From Merluccius polli (taxonomy: Eukaryota; Chordata; Actinopteri; Gadiformes; Merlucciidae): a stretch of 64,000 nucleotides of DNA. Made by a program: the position numbers and the translations under genes. The notes under the pieces were generated by a model, which did no database searches, had not been told where the DNA came from, and saw nothing but the letters and a program-made list of their open reading frames with translations. Location: NCBI GenBank assembly GCA_030340625.1, contig JAOPHQ010002846.1, positions 243,501-307,500 of the forward strand. The letters are read 5' to 3'. Positions 48,923-59,354 of this stretch are shown one piece after another (positions within the stretch are counted from its first letter, which is position 1; every line of letters begins with the position of its first letter).

Positions 48923-50084
48923 GTGTGAATCCATTCCCGCCCCTTTGTGTTAATGCCACCCACAGTCCCATTTGGTATACTCACAATGTTTTCTTTAAAA
49001 AATGTTTCAAAGACTGTGTGTGCTAAGATGAACCCACAGCAAACTTTCAACACAACAACAAATTGTTGTTCAATGGTTGGAACCAGCTGTAGCTTGTGGC
49101 AGCTATTTGACCAGAGGTCAACAGCTACAGCCAATAATATGACCATGTTCTCCTGCTGCATGTATACATGAATTGCCACGGCTGAAAAACACAATAACTG
49201 ATCATTAAAATGAATTTGAGAGTTCAGTGGAATTGTGATAGCATGAGATTATTATTTTAACGTCATTATCATCAACATTAATACTTTAACATGCTTCTTT
49301 ATAAAAGCAACTGGAACAACTGTGTCAAATGGTCAAATATTTGCTGTGTGCAGGTAATGTATTCATCCAAATGCTACAACCCAAAAGTGTAAGAATCAAA
49401 AGAGCTAATTTAGCGGCTATACACTGAATAAAGTAGGCCAAATTGAATGCTGAATATTTCATTTTATATGTTAATCTGCTTTTCACACAGTGCATTTCAG
49501 ATGCATTTCTGAGAAAAGCGCTAAATCCTAGTGAGTATAAAGCCACTGCCAAAGCAGCTGAAGCAGAACACAAAAAAATTCCATTTAGATTAAATAGGAC
49601 TTTTCTAAGAATTAGTGTTGTCTTTCTCATTAAAATAATGACCTTTGAAGCAATCATTTCTGATTTAAGACCATAAACTCTACTTCAACTCAAAAATCAA
49701 CCACAATGAATCCGTGTTTATGTGTTTGCTAAATATGCACTGGCTTGATTTTGTGATTATGCATTAAGACCACATTTGCACTTCATTAGACATTAACACA
49801 AAATGACTTTGCTTTTGTAAAGTTATTTCATGCAAAAACCAGACTCCTCTAATCCAGTAAGACTCCAGTAGAGAAGCAGCAGCTTTTTCTGCTTTCTAAT
49901 GCTTGCTTCTGTGACTGCCGGTACCCTTCTGACACAATACGATATGTGCATTCAACTCCAGGTATACATAAAATATGAGCTTTCAGCCAGAGCTGATCGT
50001 CGAATGCCCCCCTTTCTGCGGGATCTGTTGAAAGTGAGTTGAAAATGTGGATGAGCCGAGATTTGCCACATGTCTACTACTTAC

Positions 50085-50307
50085 TTTGTCCTGAAGTTGG
50101 CGGGATGCGGGTGCCCGTCATACAAAGATAAAAAGTCATATTCCTCCTCCACAGCGAAAGATTGAAAAACTATATGAATCCTATTCCTCTCCTCAGCTAC
50201 AATCACCCAGGTACAGTTTGCTCCATTGGGGTATCCATAAGGAAAACCTGGGCTCTCTATCGTTCCGTTCCTCCCTTTTAAAGTGCCTCCACAAGTATGG
50301 ATGAAAC
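50085..50307 (-). CDS. csmd3: csmd3-like exon: N-terminal half of CUB domain 1
   Basis: This internal exon encodes the mature N-terminus of a CSMD protein, a very large extracellular CUB/Sushi membrane protein of neural tissue. The acceptor is CTCTCCCCAG at 50308-50317 and the donor is AAA|GTAAGTAG at 50084. It enters in phase 1 and leaves in phase 2, as the next exon requires. The translation reads FIHTCGGTLKGRNGTIESPG, then FPYGYPNGANCTW and YDFLSLYDG, which are the CUB signatures. Two cysteines (CGG and NCTW) form the first CUB disulfide; a second cysteine pair is not seen. Sequons NGT and NCT are present. The pieces EERNRI, DGHPHP and NFRTK and the GFIHTCGG start match my memory of CSMD3 better than CSMD1 or CSMD2. 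The upstream signal-peptide exon was not found in the window. Family assignment is near certain; the paralogue is likely. Confidence 0.95.
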
Positions 50308-50730
50308 CTGGGGAGAGGGAAGAGAAGAAGAAAACAAACACTGTATTAGCTTTAGTCATGCACCAGCAGAGACTGTGGGATCTTGGACACTTTGACAATC
50401 ATCATATTATATCCTTGCATACAAATGTAGGTTTTTCTAAATATAGGACCGTTGTCCACCTATTCTCCACCTCCTCACATCTGGCCCACCAGAAAGCATT
50501 ATGACGCTCATAAGGAGGTATAGATGCTATTGAAGTAGCAGCTAATTGTATAGCTAAATTAAACAGTTGAGCTCAGATGCAATTATAACCTATATTATTC
50601 TAGTAAGCACAGTTAATGAAAACAATATAAGGGAGTACAATTTAAGGGAGAAAGGAACAGGCAGCGGATAAAGAGCCAGGCAGTGGGGCTTTTGAAAATT
50701 ACTGCTTTGCTTTGATCTTGCATAGATGGA

Positions 50731-50920
<190 letters not shown>

Positions 50921-51550
50921 TAAGCTATAGTCTATAGGTGGAGAGTTGACTGTTCAGAAAAAGTCCCATGAGACAAACGAATAAGATGTGCAAATTAGTG
51001 CTACTATTCAAACAGCCTTAGCCCACGTGCCTGCAACCAACTCCTTCACCAATGTGCAATACATTACATTGCTATTCTTTGTGTTTTAAAACGGGGAGGT
51101 TTGACACCACACCTCCTTTTGAACCATCCGGAACGCATCAAAATACTCATTACAATGATGATTGCATTTCTTTGTGATATTGCACATTGCTTAATGAAAA
51201 GTAGACTTAATTAAGAATCAGGGTTTCTGTTTCCCCGTAGTGTAATTAGCCTTTGAACCTGTAGATGTTTAGTCATCACGTCACGTTAGCAGTGTAGCTG
51301 ACCAATTACAGCGTTTACCCACTAGTAGGTTGGCAAACATGTTTTACATAGTTCAGAGATGCTTTGTGTTCGCGAACCACTACAAAGTTTCTTCTACCCA
51401 TACACGGCCAATTGCTAATAGGCTAATAACATGCCTGCAGTAAATAAAAGACTTGCTTATCAAAACAACGTTTCTCTGCCTTGCAATAAGTCTCAATGCT
51501 GCACAACTTGCGTCACAACATATCGGAAGCACTTAGCGTCCATGGATAGC

Positions 51551-51588
51551 CCGCCGGCCGGGAGCGATACAGCACCCCCGGCCGGCGG
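51551..51588. repeat. GC-rich hairpin
   Basis: CCGCCGGCCGGG (51551-51562) and its exact inverse CCCGGCCGGCGG (51577-51588) flank AGCGATACAGCACC. It is a sharp GC island in AT-rich intron. Confidence 0.93.
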
Positions 51589-52071
51589 AGCGCTCTATTT
51601 ATTAGTAGCATTTTAAGTTTTAATTGCTATCCGTTAGTAGCATCAAGGATTTGGGATTGAATGCGGTCCACTTTATAAAGGCTGTGTTGCTAAAATATGT
51701 ACGTGACACACTTCATTGAGTGAACCTACTCAGCTCAGCACAGGAAAACAAGGACCATACATAAACCATCTCTGGATATTTATGTTGGCTCCTATCCTGC
51801 CTCTTAAAATATACTAAAAAACAGATTTCTGGGGGCCTTGGGGGAAAAAATCAAGAGTCAGAAAATTCTGCTAGGCTTTCTCATCAATGTGGGAAGGACA
51901 GCTTTGAAGTGTTATTTCTTTTCCTGATATATATCGTCGTGTGTCGTGCACTCAGTGAATAATGTGCCTTGTTCCGAGTGCTGCTGGATGCATGAACTGC
52001 GTTATAGTGATGTTTGTGTGTGGAGGATTGTTCTGATGTCCTGGAGGACGCTGCCGAAACAGATGCTCATT

Positions 52072-52075
<4 letters not shown>

Positions 52076-52115
<40 letters not shown>
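52076..52115. repeat. (CT)n microsatellite
   Basis: About 40 nt of CT dinucleotides, with a second, impure CT-rich zone at 52240-52285. Confidence 0.95.
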
Positions 52116-52120
<5 letters not shown>

Positions 52121-52969
52121 ATCTATCATGGTTGCCTCTCTCCTGCCAAGGTGTTCTCCCTTTTTCACTATTTCTTATATACCTTAATGTTCTGCCCATT
52201 CAACTGCTCATTCTCAGAAGCTCAGTTCACAGTTGCCTCATCATTTTCTTTCTTTCTCTCTCACTCTCTCTCACACACTCTCCCTTTATCTCTTGCACAA
52301 ACCTCACCCTCTTCGCTCTGTCTATTCCCAGCTTCATGTTTGTCTCTCCTCCTGTAAGCTATCCATTCTGAATAAAAATTGAAATCAGGAGGATCCCATC
52401 GTTTCAATGCAGTATATTAAACCAGCTTGTAATATGTTAAGCACTGGCATCGTTTCACATAAAATGTTCCATCTATAAAAAGCCTGTTGTAAACATCCGC
52501 TAATACTTCAAAAGGAAGGGGGAAAAGGCAACCCATATTTCCCCTTCCTTTCGTACAGGAGAGGAGAGGACACGCAGTAAATCCCTTTACTGCCCTCATG
52601 TGAATGCGCTGTCATCAACCAGTCGCCTGATTCTGCTTCAGTGTTACCACCAAGTGTAATCTGGGATCCAGCCATCCTACTATGTTATAGCAGAACTTAC
52701 ACTGAAAGAGGCGGAGTTATGCCATGTGTCCTGATCCGTTACCGGAGATATGCTACTGAAGAGAAACTCATTTGCTCGAGTGGGGTATTTTAATAAGTGT
52801 GTTTCTACAGTGGCCAGTCTACAAGTTTTACAGTTTCTACACTTCTTTATTTTTTTTTATTTTTTTTTACAGTTTACCAGTGCAGGCCGAGTTTATGTTC
52901 ACTGTTAATAGCCAATTACACGCTTACACATCCCCCCCCACCCCCCGAAACATGATTGGTTGAAACAAG

Positions 52970-53075
52970 TACGAAGCGAAAGAAAGTGAAACACCGAACG
53001 TTCAACCAGATTTGAGCTCGTCTGCCATCGGACTTCAGATATTAATTAAAGTCTGATTTGTGAGACTCGCTCGAG
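52970..53075 (+). repeat. Interspersed repeat, copy 2 (related to 1095-1235)
   Basis: It contains GAAGCGAAAGAAAGTGAA, CAGATTTGAGCTCGTCTGC, GGACTTCAGAT and AAAGTCTGATTTGTGAGACT in the order seen on the minus strand at 1095-1235. Confidence 0.75.
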
Positions 53076-53485
53076 TGTACCGCCGCCACCACCATCCCTG
53101 AGGTGAGCACCGCAGATACAAACCTCGAGCTTCACAGCGCGATGTGGACCGTAAATTGTGATGAAAAACCACATTAGTGACCTGCTGTGATCGCACAGTC
53201 GGGAAAATGGGGTTCAAAAATATGAATCAGTATCGTAGCACATAAATCTGGTGGTAACATGGGGGGCCTCAGCAGGCATGCAGGCACGCTAGCAGACAAA
53301 CGCTGTCAAGATCAGTCCCAGCTGTTCCTCACATTTACCTCTGGCCTTGAGACAAGCACATTCATTGCAGCCCAAACAACAGCAACAGCAACCCACCTTC
53401 TGTAACTCGCTGCCTGGTATTATTATTGGGCTCTTGGAAGTCTTCTTGTTATGAAAGCCTTGTTTACCATTAGAGTTAAGCCGGT

Positions 53486-53491
<6 letters not shown>

Positions 53492-53530
<39 letters not shown>
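53492..53530. repeat. (GT)n microsatellite
   Basis: A pure GT run of about 19 units. Confidence 0.95.
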
Positions 53531-53531
<1 letters not shown>

Positions 53532-53748
53532 CTTGTTACTGAAAAAGCTAATGAATGACAGAGCTATGCCTTCTGTCATTGGCCATCAAGGTTACATTTG
53601 TAAAAAAAATAAAATAAAATACAGAATGCACTATATCGATCTATCTTAATCTAGTCAATTGGTTTCCAACTTGCCATTGATTATTATGGACATAAGTGAT
53701 AGTTAACATTGTAGCCCTGGTTCATTAAATGGAATGGTTCACACCAGC

Positions 53749-53766
53749 CACACACACACACACACA

Positions 53767-53814
<48 letters not shown>
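53749..53814. repeat. (CA)n microsatellite
   Basis: About 33 CA units with one TA interruption. Confidence 0.95.
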
Positions 53815-53816
<2 letters not shown>

Positions 53817-54369
53817 TCATCTGTGTATCAGTGTCATTCTTGGTCTTCTTCGTGTTTCCAAAATGAATTTTGCTAACCAATGGATAATATACTTTACACA
53901 GATTTAAGAGAATAATATATTATATTTTGTTATATTTTCCCTGGTAACAAGCATAATGCATGCGAGAGGTTATTCTAAGATCACAGCCCGTATTATGTAA
54001 CCACAATTTGTATTAGTGTATGGCCAGTGTAGAAAACATTAGTATGACCAACATAGAAATCACATGCAGTGTATGTTGGAACAATGTAACACCGTTGAAT
54101 GTAGTGGCAGTACTAAAAAAAGGGAATTTATTTGGCAGCCACTTAGGAGTCTGACAAAGGAGTCAGGCCAGGGGCCAGATTCACTAAAGTATCTTAAGAT
54201 TATTCTGCAGATGTTTCCTAAGAAGAAAATCTACAAAGTTCCTAAGAAGTTCTGAACTGTAATTCCTCCATAGTCTCCTAAGAACCATTCATTTCATTCA
54301 AGAAATTCATTTAATTTCATTTCTTAAAAAGTTATTTTATCCCATTCATAGGAACTTTTTTTTAAGTAT

Positions 54370-54950
54370 AATTGATTGGATTTATATAGCGCTTTATTTG
54401 GAGGTCACTCAAAGCGCTTACATAGTGTGTGTGTGTGTGTGTGGGGGGGAGATACGACACCTCATCCGCTACCAGAGTGTAGCACCCACTTGGGTGATGC
54501 ACGGCAGCCAGTATGCGCCAGAACGCTCACCACACACTGGCACAGCGGAGAGGTGAGGAATGAAACTAACCAATTAGAGACCAGGGGATGATTAGGTGGC
54601 CATGTTGGTACAAGAGCCGGGTTGGGAATTTGGCCGGGACACCGGGGTTAGCACCCCTACTCTTGCGATGAGTGCCACGGGATCTTTAGTGACCACAGGG
54701 AGTCAGGACCTCGGTTTAACGTCTCATCCGAAAGACGGTGCTCTAGACGGGACGGAGTCCCCGTCTCCATCCCGGGGCATTGGGGATCTTACAGAGGCCA
54801 GAGGGATGAGCACCCCCTACTGGCCCTCCAACACCACTGCCAGCACCAACTGGTCTCCCATCCAGAGATGGACCAGACCAGCCCCCGCTTAGCTTCCAAA
54901 GAAACCAGCAGTGCAAGGCAGGTAGCCATGGTGCTGGCTACCTAAGTAGT
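54370..54950 (+). mobile_element. Nested fish repeat (GGATTTATATAGCGC type)
   Basis: It begins GATTGGATTTATATAGCGCT with a matching CAAAGCGCTTACAT. It continues with GAGTGCCACGGGATCTTTAG, GACCTCGGTTTAACGTCTCA, TCCGAAAGACGG and ACTGG.CTCCCATCCAG. These blocks are familiar from dispersed repeats in many fishes, but I could not assign the superfamily. It is markedly more GC-rich than its surroundings and interrupts the hAT-like element. Confidence 0.65.
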
Positions 54951-55037
54951 GTCACTTTTGGGCCATGTGTGTGGATAAGTGAAAAACAATCAAGTGATAA
55001 ACAAATTTTGTAGTAGCCCCTAGACCTATCTTAGTTG

Positions 55038-55039
<2 letters not shown>

Positions 55040-55092
<53 letters not shown>
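55040..55092. repeat. (AAT)n microsatellite
   Basis: About 17 uninterrupted TAA/AAT units. Confidence 0.96.
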
Positions 55093-55093
<1 letters not shown>

Positions 55094-55673
55094 TGCACAT
55101 TTTGAATCAGTGAGTAACACCTTACAATGAGATGTAAAAATATTGTAAATAGAAGCAATTAAAACTATAAAATCGATATTATCAATTAATATCAAGGCAT
55201 AACTTCTCAATATGACAACTTAAGACAAGCAAACTGTTATCTTAAAGTTAATAATAAAATCAAGAAGACATTTAAGATCTTAGTTTTCATGAATCCAATT
55301 TAATCTTAAGTTGTTTCAGAAGAAATCAAATAGCAGTATTTTTTAACTTTCTTCATAAGTCCAATCTTAAGAAAAAAATAGCAGCAGCTACAAAGATCTT
55401 TGTTCTTAAGATACGTTTGTGAATCCGTCCCCTGGTCTGCCTAGGCCTTATGTTCTCATAATATTCCCTTCCCTGTCAATTTAAATATTTCCTCCATTTT
55501 CTCAAGATTGCCCTGATAGTACATGCTTAGTCAAGGGCACGTCTCTTTACATGGACTAGTATTTCATCATCTTCATGACAATGATGATGGCCTTACAGAA
55601 TCGGTGGAGCAACATCGTTCCGAGCATTTAAAGTGAGAGTGCAAAAAAAGAAAGACATAAAAAAGCCCATATA

Positions 55674-56002
55674 GGGCTTGTACGTCAGAATGCATCATGG
55701 GATTATTTGTTGGCGATACTCCGCCATTTTGAGAGGATCAAGGGAGTAGTAGTACTGTCCTAAATCCTAAATCAACGTAAATACACCGCAACCTAGGCTA
55801 ATAAAAACGTTTTGCCACATCTCGCATGAGAAACGCTGTGGCGGTCTCAAACACAACAATGTCTCCCAATAATGACTCCCATTTCACGATTAATTGCTAA
55901 ACAATGACCAAAAAATACTAACACAATAACTAACATTCCAATGCTCCTATGCTCCCAAAATGGCGGCGGTCATTGCGATGTGACGTCAGGAGGTACAAGC
56001 CC
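55674..56002. mobile_element. MITE with GGGCTTGTAC ends
   Basis: Inverted ends GGGCTTGTAC and GTACAAGCCC are followed inward by a gapped inverted match, with GCCATTTTG on the left and CAAAATGGCGGC on the right. The flanks are AT-rich (CCCATATA and ATATTGAT). The right arm contains a full CRE-type TGACGTCA (55981-55988) and the YY1-like AAAATGGCGGC. Confidence 0.8.
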
Positions 56003-56598
56003 ATATTGATTTGCACATGACCTTATCAAAGAGTCAGCCAAATAGAGAGATATCCATCAGTGACGCTTGCTTCGAGAACCCAGCGCTTGCTGATGGAGAG
56101 CCCTTACCCAGCAAAACAAAGGTCAGCTGACACAAGGACACACTTTATGTGCTATGCCATCTCCATCGTTGCCACAGCGCTGTGTCCTATTTGCCTTCTT
56201 ACAAAACTGCAGAAAGGCAATTAGGGTAGTCTAGTTATATATATCTCTATATATAGAGATATATATATATCTCTCTATATATATAGTCACAAATTCACAT
56301 GCTTTACTTATCCACAAAAAAGTGCAACTACTTTCAAATTCATTCTCATGGTGTGGGAAAACAGCAAACCCCAAAAGTGGAACTTGTGAAAGAAACCGAG
56401 GTTGAGGGGAAGAGAGAAATAACAGGCAAAACCATCTGAGCACCAAATTTCATCCAAGGGGGAGCATAAGGTTGTTAAATTACTTCTATTGCTTGTTGTC
56501 ATCATCGTCTTAGGCAGGGAATCGTCCCGCTTTGTATCATGAGAAAATCAGGGCTGCGACAGCAGTTAGGGATTTATATTTAGAAGTGATTTTTTTTT

Positions 56599-56612
56599 GG
56601 GGGGGGGGGGGG
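56599..56612. repeat. Poly(G) tract
   Basis: Fourteen G residues directly after eight T residues. Confidence 0.9.
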
Positions 56613-57268
56613 AGATGCAAGCAACTTTCTCTCAGATCTATGGCAAGCTCTACCCTGGGCCACAGACACATAACATTTGAGAGGAAAAACAAAAATAATT
56701 TTACCATCAGTGCAAGAAAGAACACAACAAAAACAGCTTGCCACAGCAAACCTTAGAGAGCAGCCACCTTAAAATGATGGGCACAATGAGAGGTATTTTA
56801 GCCGCGTCGTTGTGCTGCATCTACGCGATTCTCACTGATAGAGTAAGTCGTGATCACAGTCAGCTGGCTAGACTGCTCTGGATGCTTGCCGAAAAAAGGG
56901 AAAAGGGTTCAACACAACAGAGACAGAAAATAGGCCTCCTAGTGAATGACTATTGGCTCACAAGAGTGTCATTACAATTTGGGAAAGGGCACGGGAAATG
57001 TTCCATAATGCGTGGCATAAAATTGCCAACCAGTGAGGTAAAAAAATGCTAACCTAAAAATGAAACCGTTTTATACATATTAAATGCAAAGGAAAGCACA
57101 CAGACACACGGCTACACACGTATCTGCAAGTGCACACACAAAACATTACTGCAGGGGGAAATAACAATGTTTATGTATCTCTGGGGATAATATTTGTATG
57201 TTTTTGGTTCGTCTGTATTTTATGGATGAACACCAATGCCTTCTCAAAGTGCTATGGGGTACCATATC

Positions 57269-59347
57269 GCACCAGGTTCCAGACCACTGTGGACCTGGTT
57301 CTAGACCACTGTGGACCTGGTTCCGGACCACTGTGGACCTGGTTCCGGACCACTGTGGACCTGGTTCCGGACCACTGTGGACCAGGTTCCAGACCACTGT
57401 GGACCAGGTTCCAGACCACTGTGGACCTGGTTCCAGACCACTGTGCACCAGGTTCCAGACCACTGTGGACCAGGTTCCATACCACTGTGGACCTGGTTAC
57501 AGACCACTGTGGACCTGGTTCCAGACCACTGTGCACCAGGTTCCAGACCACTGTGGACCAGGTTCCAGACCACTGTGCACCAGGTTCCACACCACTGTGC
57601 ACCAGGTTCCAGACCACTGTGCACCAGGTTCCGGACCGTGTGGACCAGGTTCCAGACCACTGTGGACCAGGTTCCAGACCCTTCGCACCAGGTTCCAGAC
57701 CACTGTGCACCAGGTTCCAGACCACTGTGCACCAGGTTCCAGACCACTGCACCAGGTTCCTGACCACTGTGCACCAGGTTCCAGACCACTGTGCATCAGG
57801 TTCCAGACCACTGTGCACCAGGTTCCAGACCACTGTGCACCAGGTTCCAGACCTTTGGCACCAGGTTCCAGACCACTGTGCACCAGGTTCCAGACCACTG
57901 TGCACCAGGTTCTGAACCACTGTGGACCAGGTTCCAGACGACTGTGCACAAGGTTCCGGACCACTGTGAACCAGGTTCCAGACCACTGTGCACCAGGTTC
58001 CAGACCACTGTGCACCAGGTTCTAGACCACTGTGGACCAGGTTCCAGACCACTGTGCACAAGGTCCCAGACTACTGTGGACCAGGTTCCAGACCACTGTG
58101 CATCAGCTTCCAGACCACTGTGCACCAGGTTCCAGACCACTGTGCACCAGGTTCCAGACCACTGTGCAACAGGTTCCAGACCTTTGGCACCAGGTTCCAG
58201 ACCACTGTGCACCAGGTTCCAGACCACTGTGCACCAGGTTCTAGACCACTGTGGACCAGGTTCCAGACCACTGTGCACAAGGTTCCAGACTACTGTGGAC
58301 CAGGTTCCAGACCACTGTGCATCAGGTTCCAGACCACTGTGCACCAGGTTCCAGACCACTGTGCACCAGGTTCCAGACCACTGTGCAACAGGTTCCAGAC
58401 CTTTGGCACCAGGTTCCAGACCACTGTGCACCAGGTTCCAGACCACTGTGCACCAGGTTCTAGACCACTGTGGACCAGGTTCCAGACCACTGTGCACAAG
58501 GTTCCAGACCACTGTTGACCAGGTTCCAGACCACTGTGCACCAGGTTCCAGACCACTGTGCACCAGGTTCCAGACCACTGTGCACCAGGTTCCAGACCAC
58601 TGTGCACCAGGTTCTAGACCACTGTGGACCAGGTTCCAGACCACTGTGCACAAGGTTCCAGACTACTGTGGACCAGGTTCCAGACCACTGTGCATCAGCT
58701 TCCAGACCACTGTGCACCAGGTTCCAGACCACTGTGCACCAGGTTCCAGACCACTGTGCAACAGGTTCCAGACCTTTGGCACCAGGTTCCAGACCACTGT
58801 GCACCAGGTTCCAGACCACTGTGCACCAGGTTCTAGACCACTGTGGACCAGGTTCCAGACCACTGTGCACAAGGTTCCAGACCACTGTTGACCAGGTTCC
58901 AGACCACTGTGCACCAGGTTCCAGACCACTGCACCAGGTTCCAGACCCTTCACACCAGGTTCCAGACCGCTGTGCACCAGGTTCCAGACCACTGTGCACG
59001 AGGTTCCAGACCACTGTGCACCAGGTTCCAGACCACTGTGGACCAGGTTCCAGACCACTGTGCACCAGGTTCCAGACCACTGTGCACCAGGTTCCAGACC
59101 ACTGTGCACCAGGTTCTAGACCACTGTAGACCAGGTTCCAGACCACTGTGCACAAGGTTTCAGACCACTGTTGACCAGGTTCCAGACCACTGTGCACCAG
59201 GTTCCAGACCCTTCACACCAGGTTCCAGACCGCTGTGCACCAGGTTCCAGACCACTGTGCACCAGGTTCCAGACCACTGTGCACCAGGTTCCAGACCACT
59301 GTGCACCAGGTTCCAGACCACTGTGCACCAGGTTCCAGACCACTTTG
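57269..59347. repeat. 22-bp minisatellite array (about 94 units) with higher-order structure
   Basis: The unit is GTTCCAGACCACTGTGCACC followed by AG. The left part uses GTGGACC or GTGGACCTGG variants, some with TTCCGG; the rest is mostly GTGCACC. A marker variant TCTAGACC occurs at 58021, 58240, 58459, 58613, 58832 and 59115. The 219-bp intervals (three times) show a higher-order repeat of ten units, one of them shortened to 21 bp (CCTTTGGCACC). The unit has few stops, so frames up to 366 codons open on both strands; these are not genes. Confidence 0.98.
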
Positions 59348-59354
59348 TGGTCTG
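59336..59354. repeat. Palindrome closing the minisatellite
   Basis: CAGACCAC-TTT-GTGGTCTG is a perfect 8-bp inverted repeat formed where the last repeat unit meets unique sequence. Confidence 0.95.

Larger units (their letters stand above)
35331..50084 (-). other. csmd3: csmd3-like intron within CUB1 (14.75 kb)
   Basis: The intron starts GTAAGT and ends TCTTCCGCAG on the minus strand. It holds a (CA)n tract (35382-35407), an AT-rich run and a poly(G) MITE (36774-37160), repeat B copy 2 (39695-39910), TTAA-flanked elements (42065-44038), a large fold-back element (46527-48245) and a TATG repeat (48897-48922). Between 37.2 and 39.6 kb, 40 and 42 kb, and 44.1 and 46.5 kb no feature beyond small C-rich runs could be supported. 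Confidence 0.75.
54169..55434. mobile_element. hAT-like non-autonomous element with a nested repeat
   Basis: The inverted ends are CAGGGGCCAGATTCACTAAA then GTATCTTAAGA on the left, and the inverse of CAGGGGACGGATTCACAAAC then GTATCTTAAGA on the right. Internal zones near both ends are rich in TCTTAAG/CTTAAGA motifs. The flanking octamers (AGTCAGGC and GTCTGCCT) are only partly alike, so the target duplication is weak. A second repeat occupies 54370-54950, and an AAT microsatellite lies at 55040-55092. No transposase frame is seen. Confidence 0.75.
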
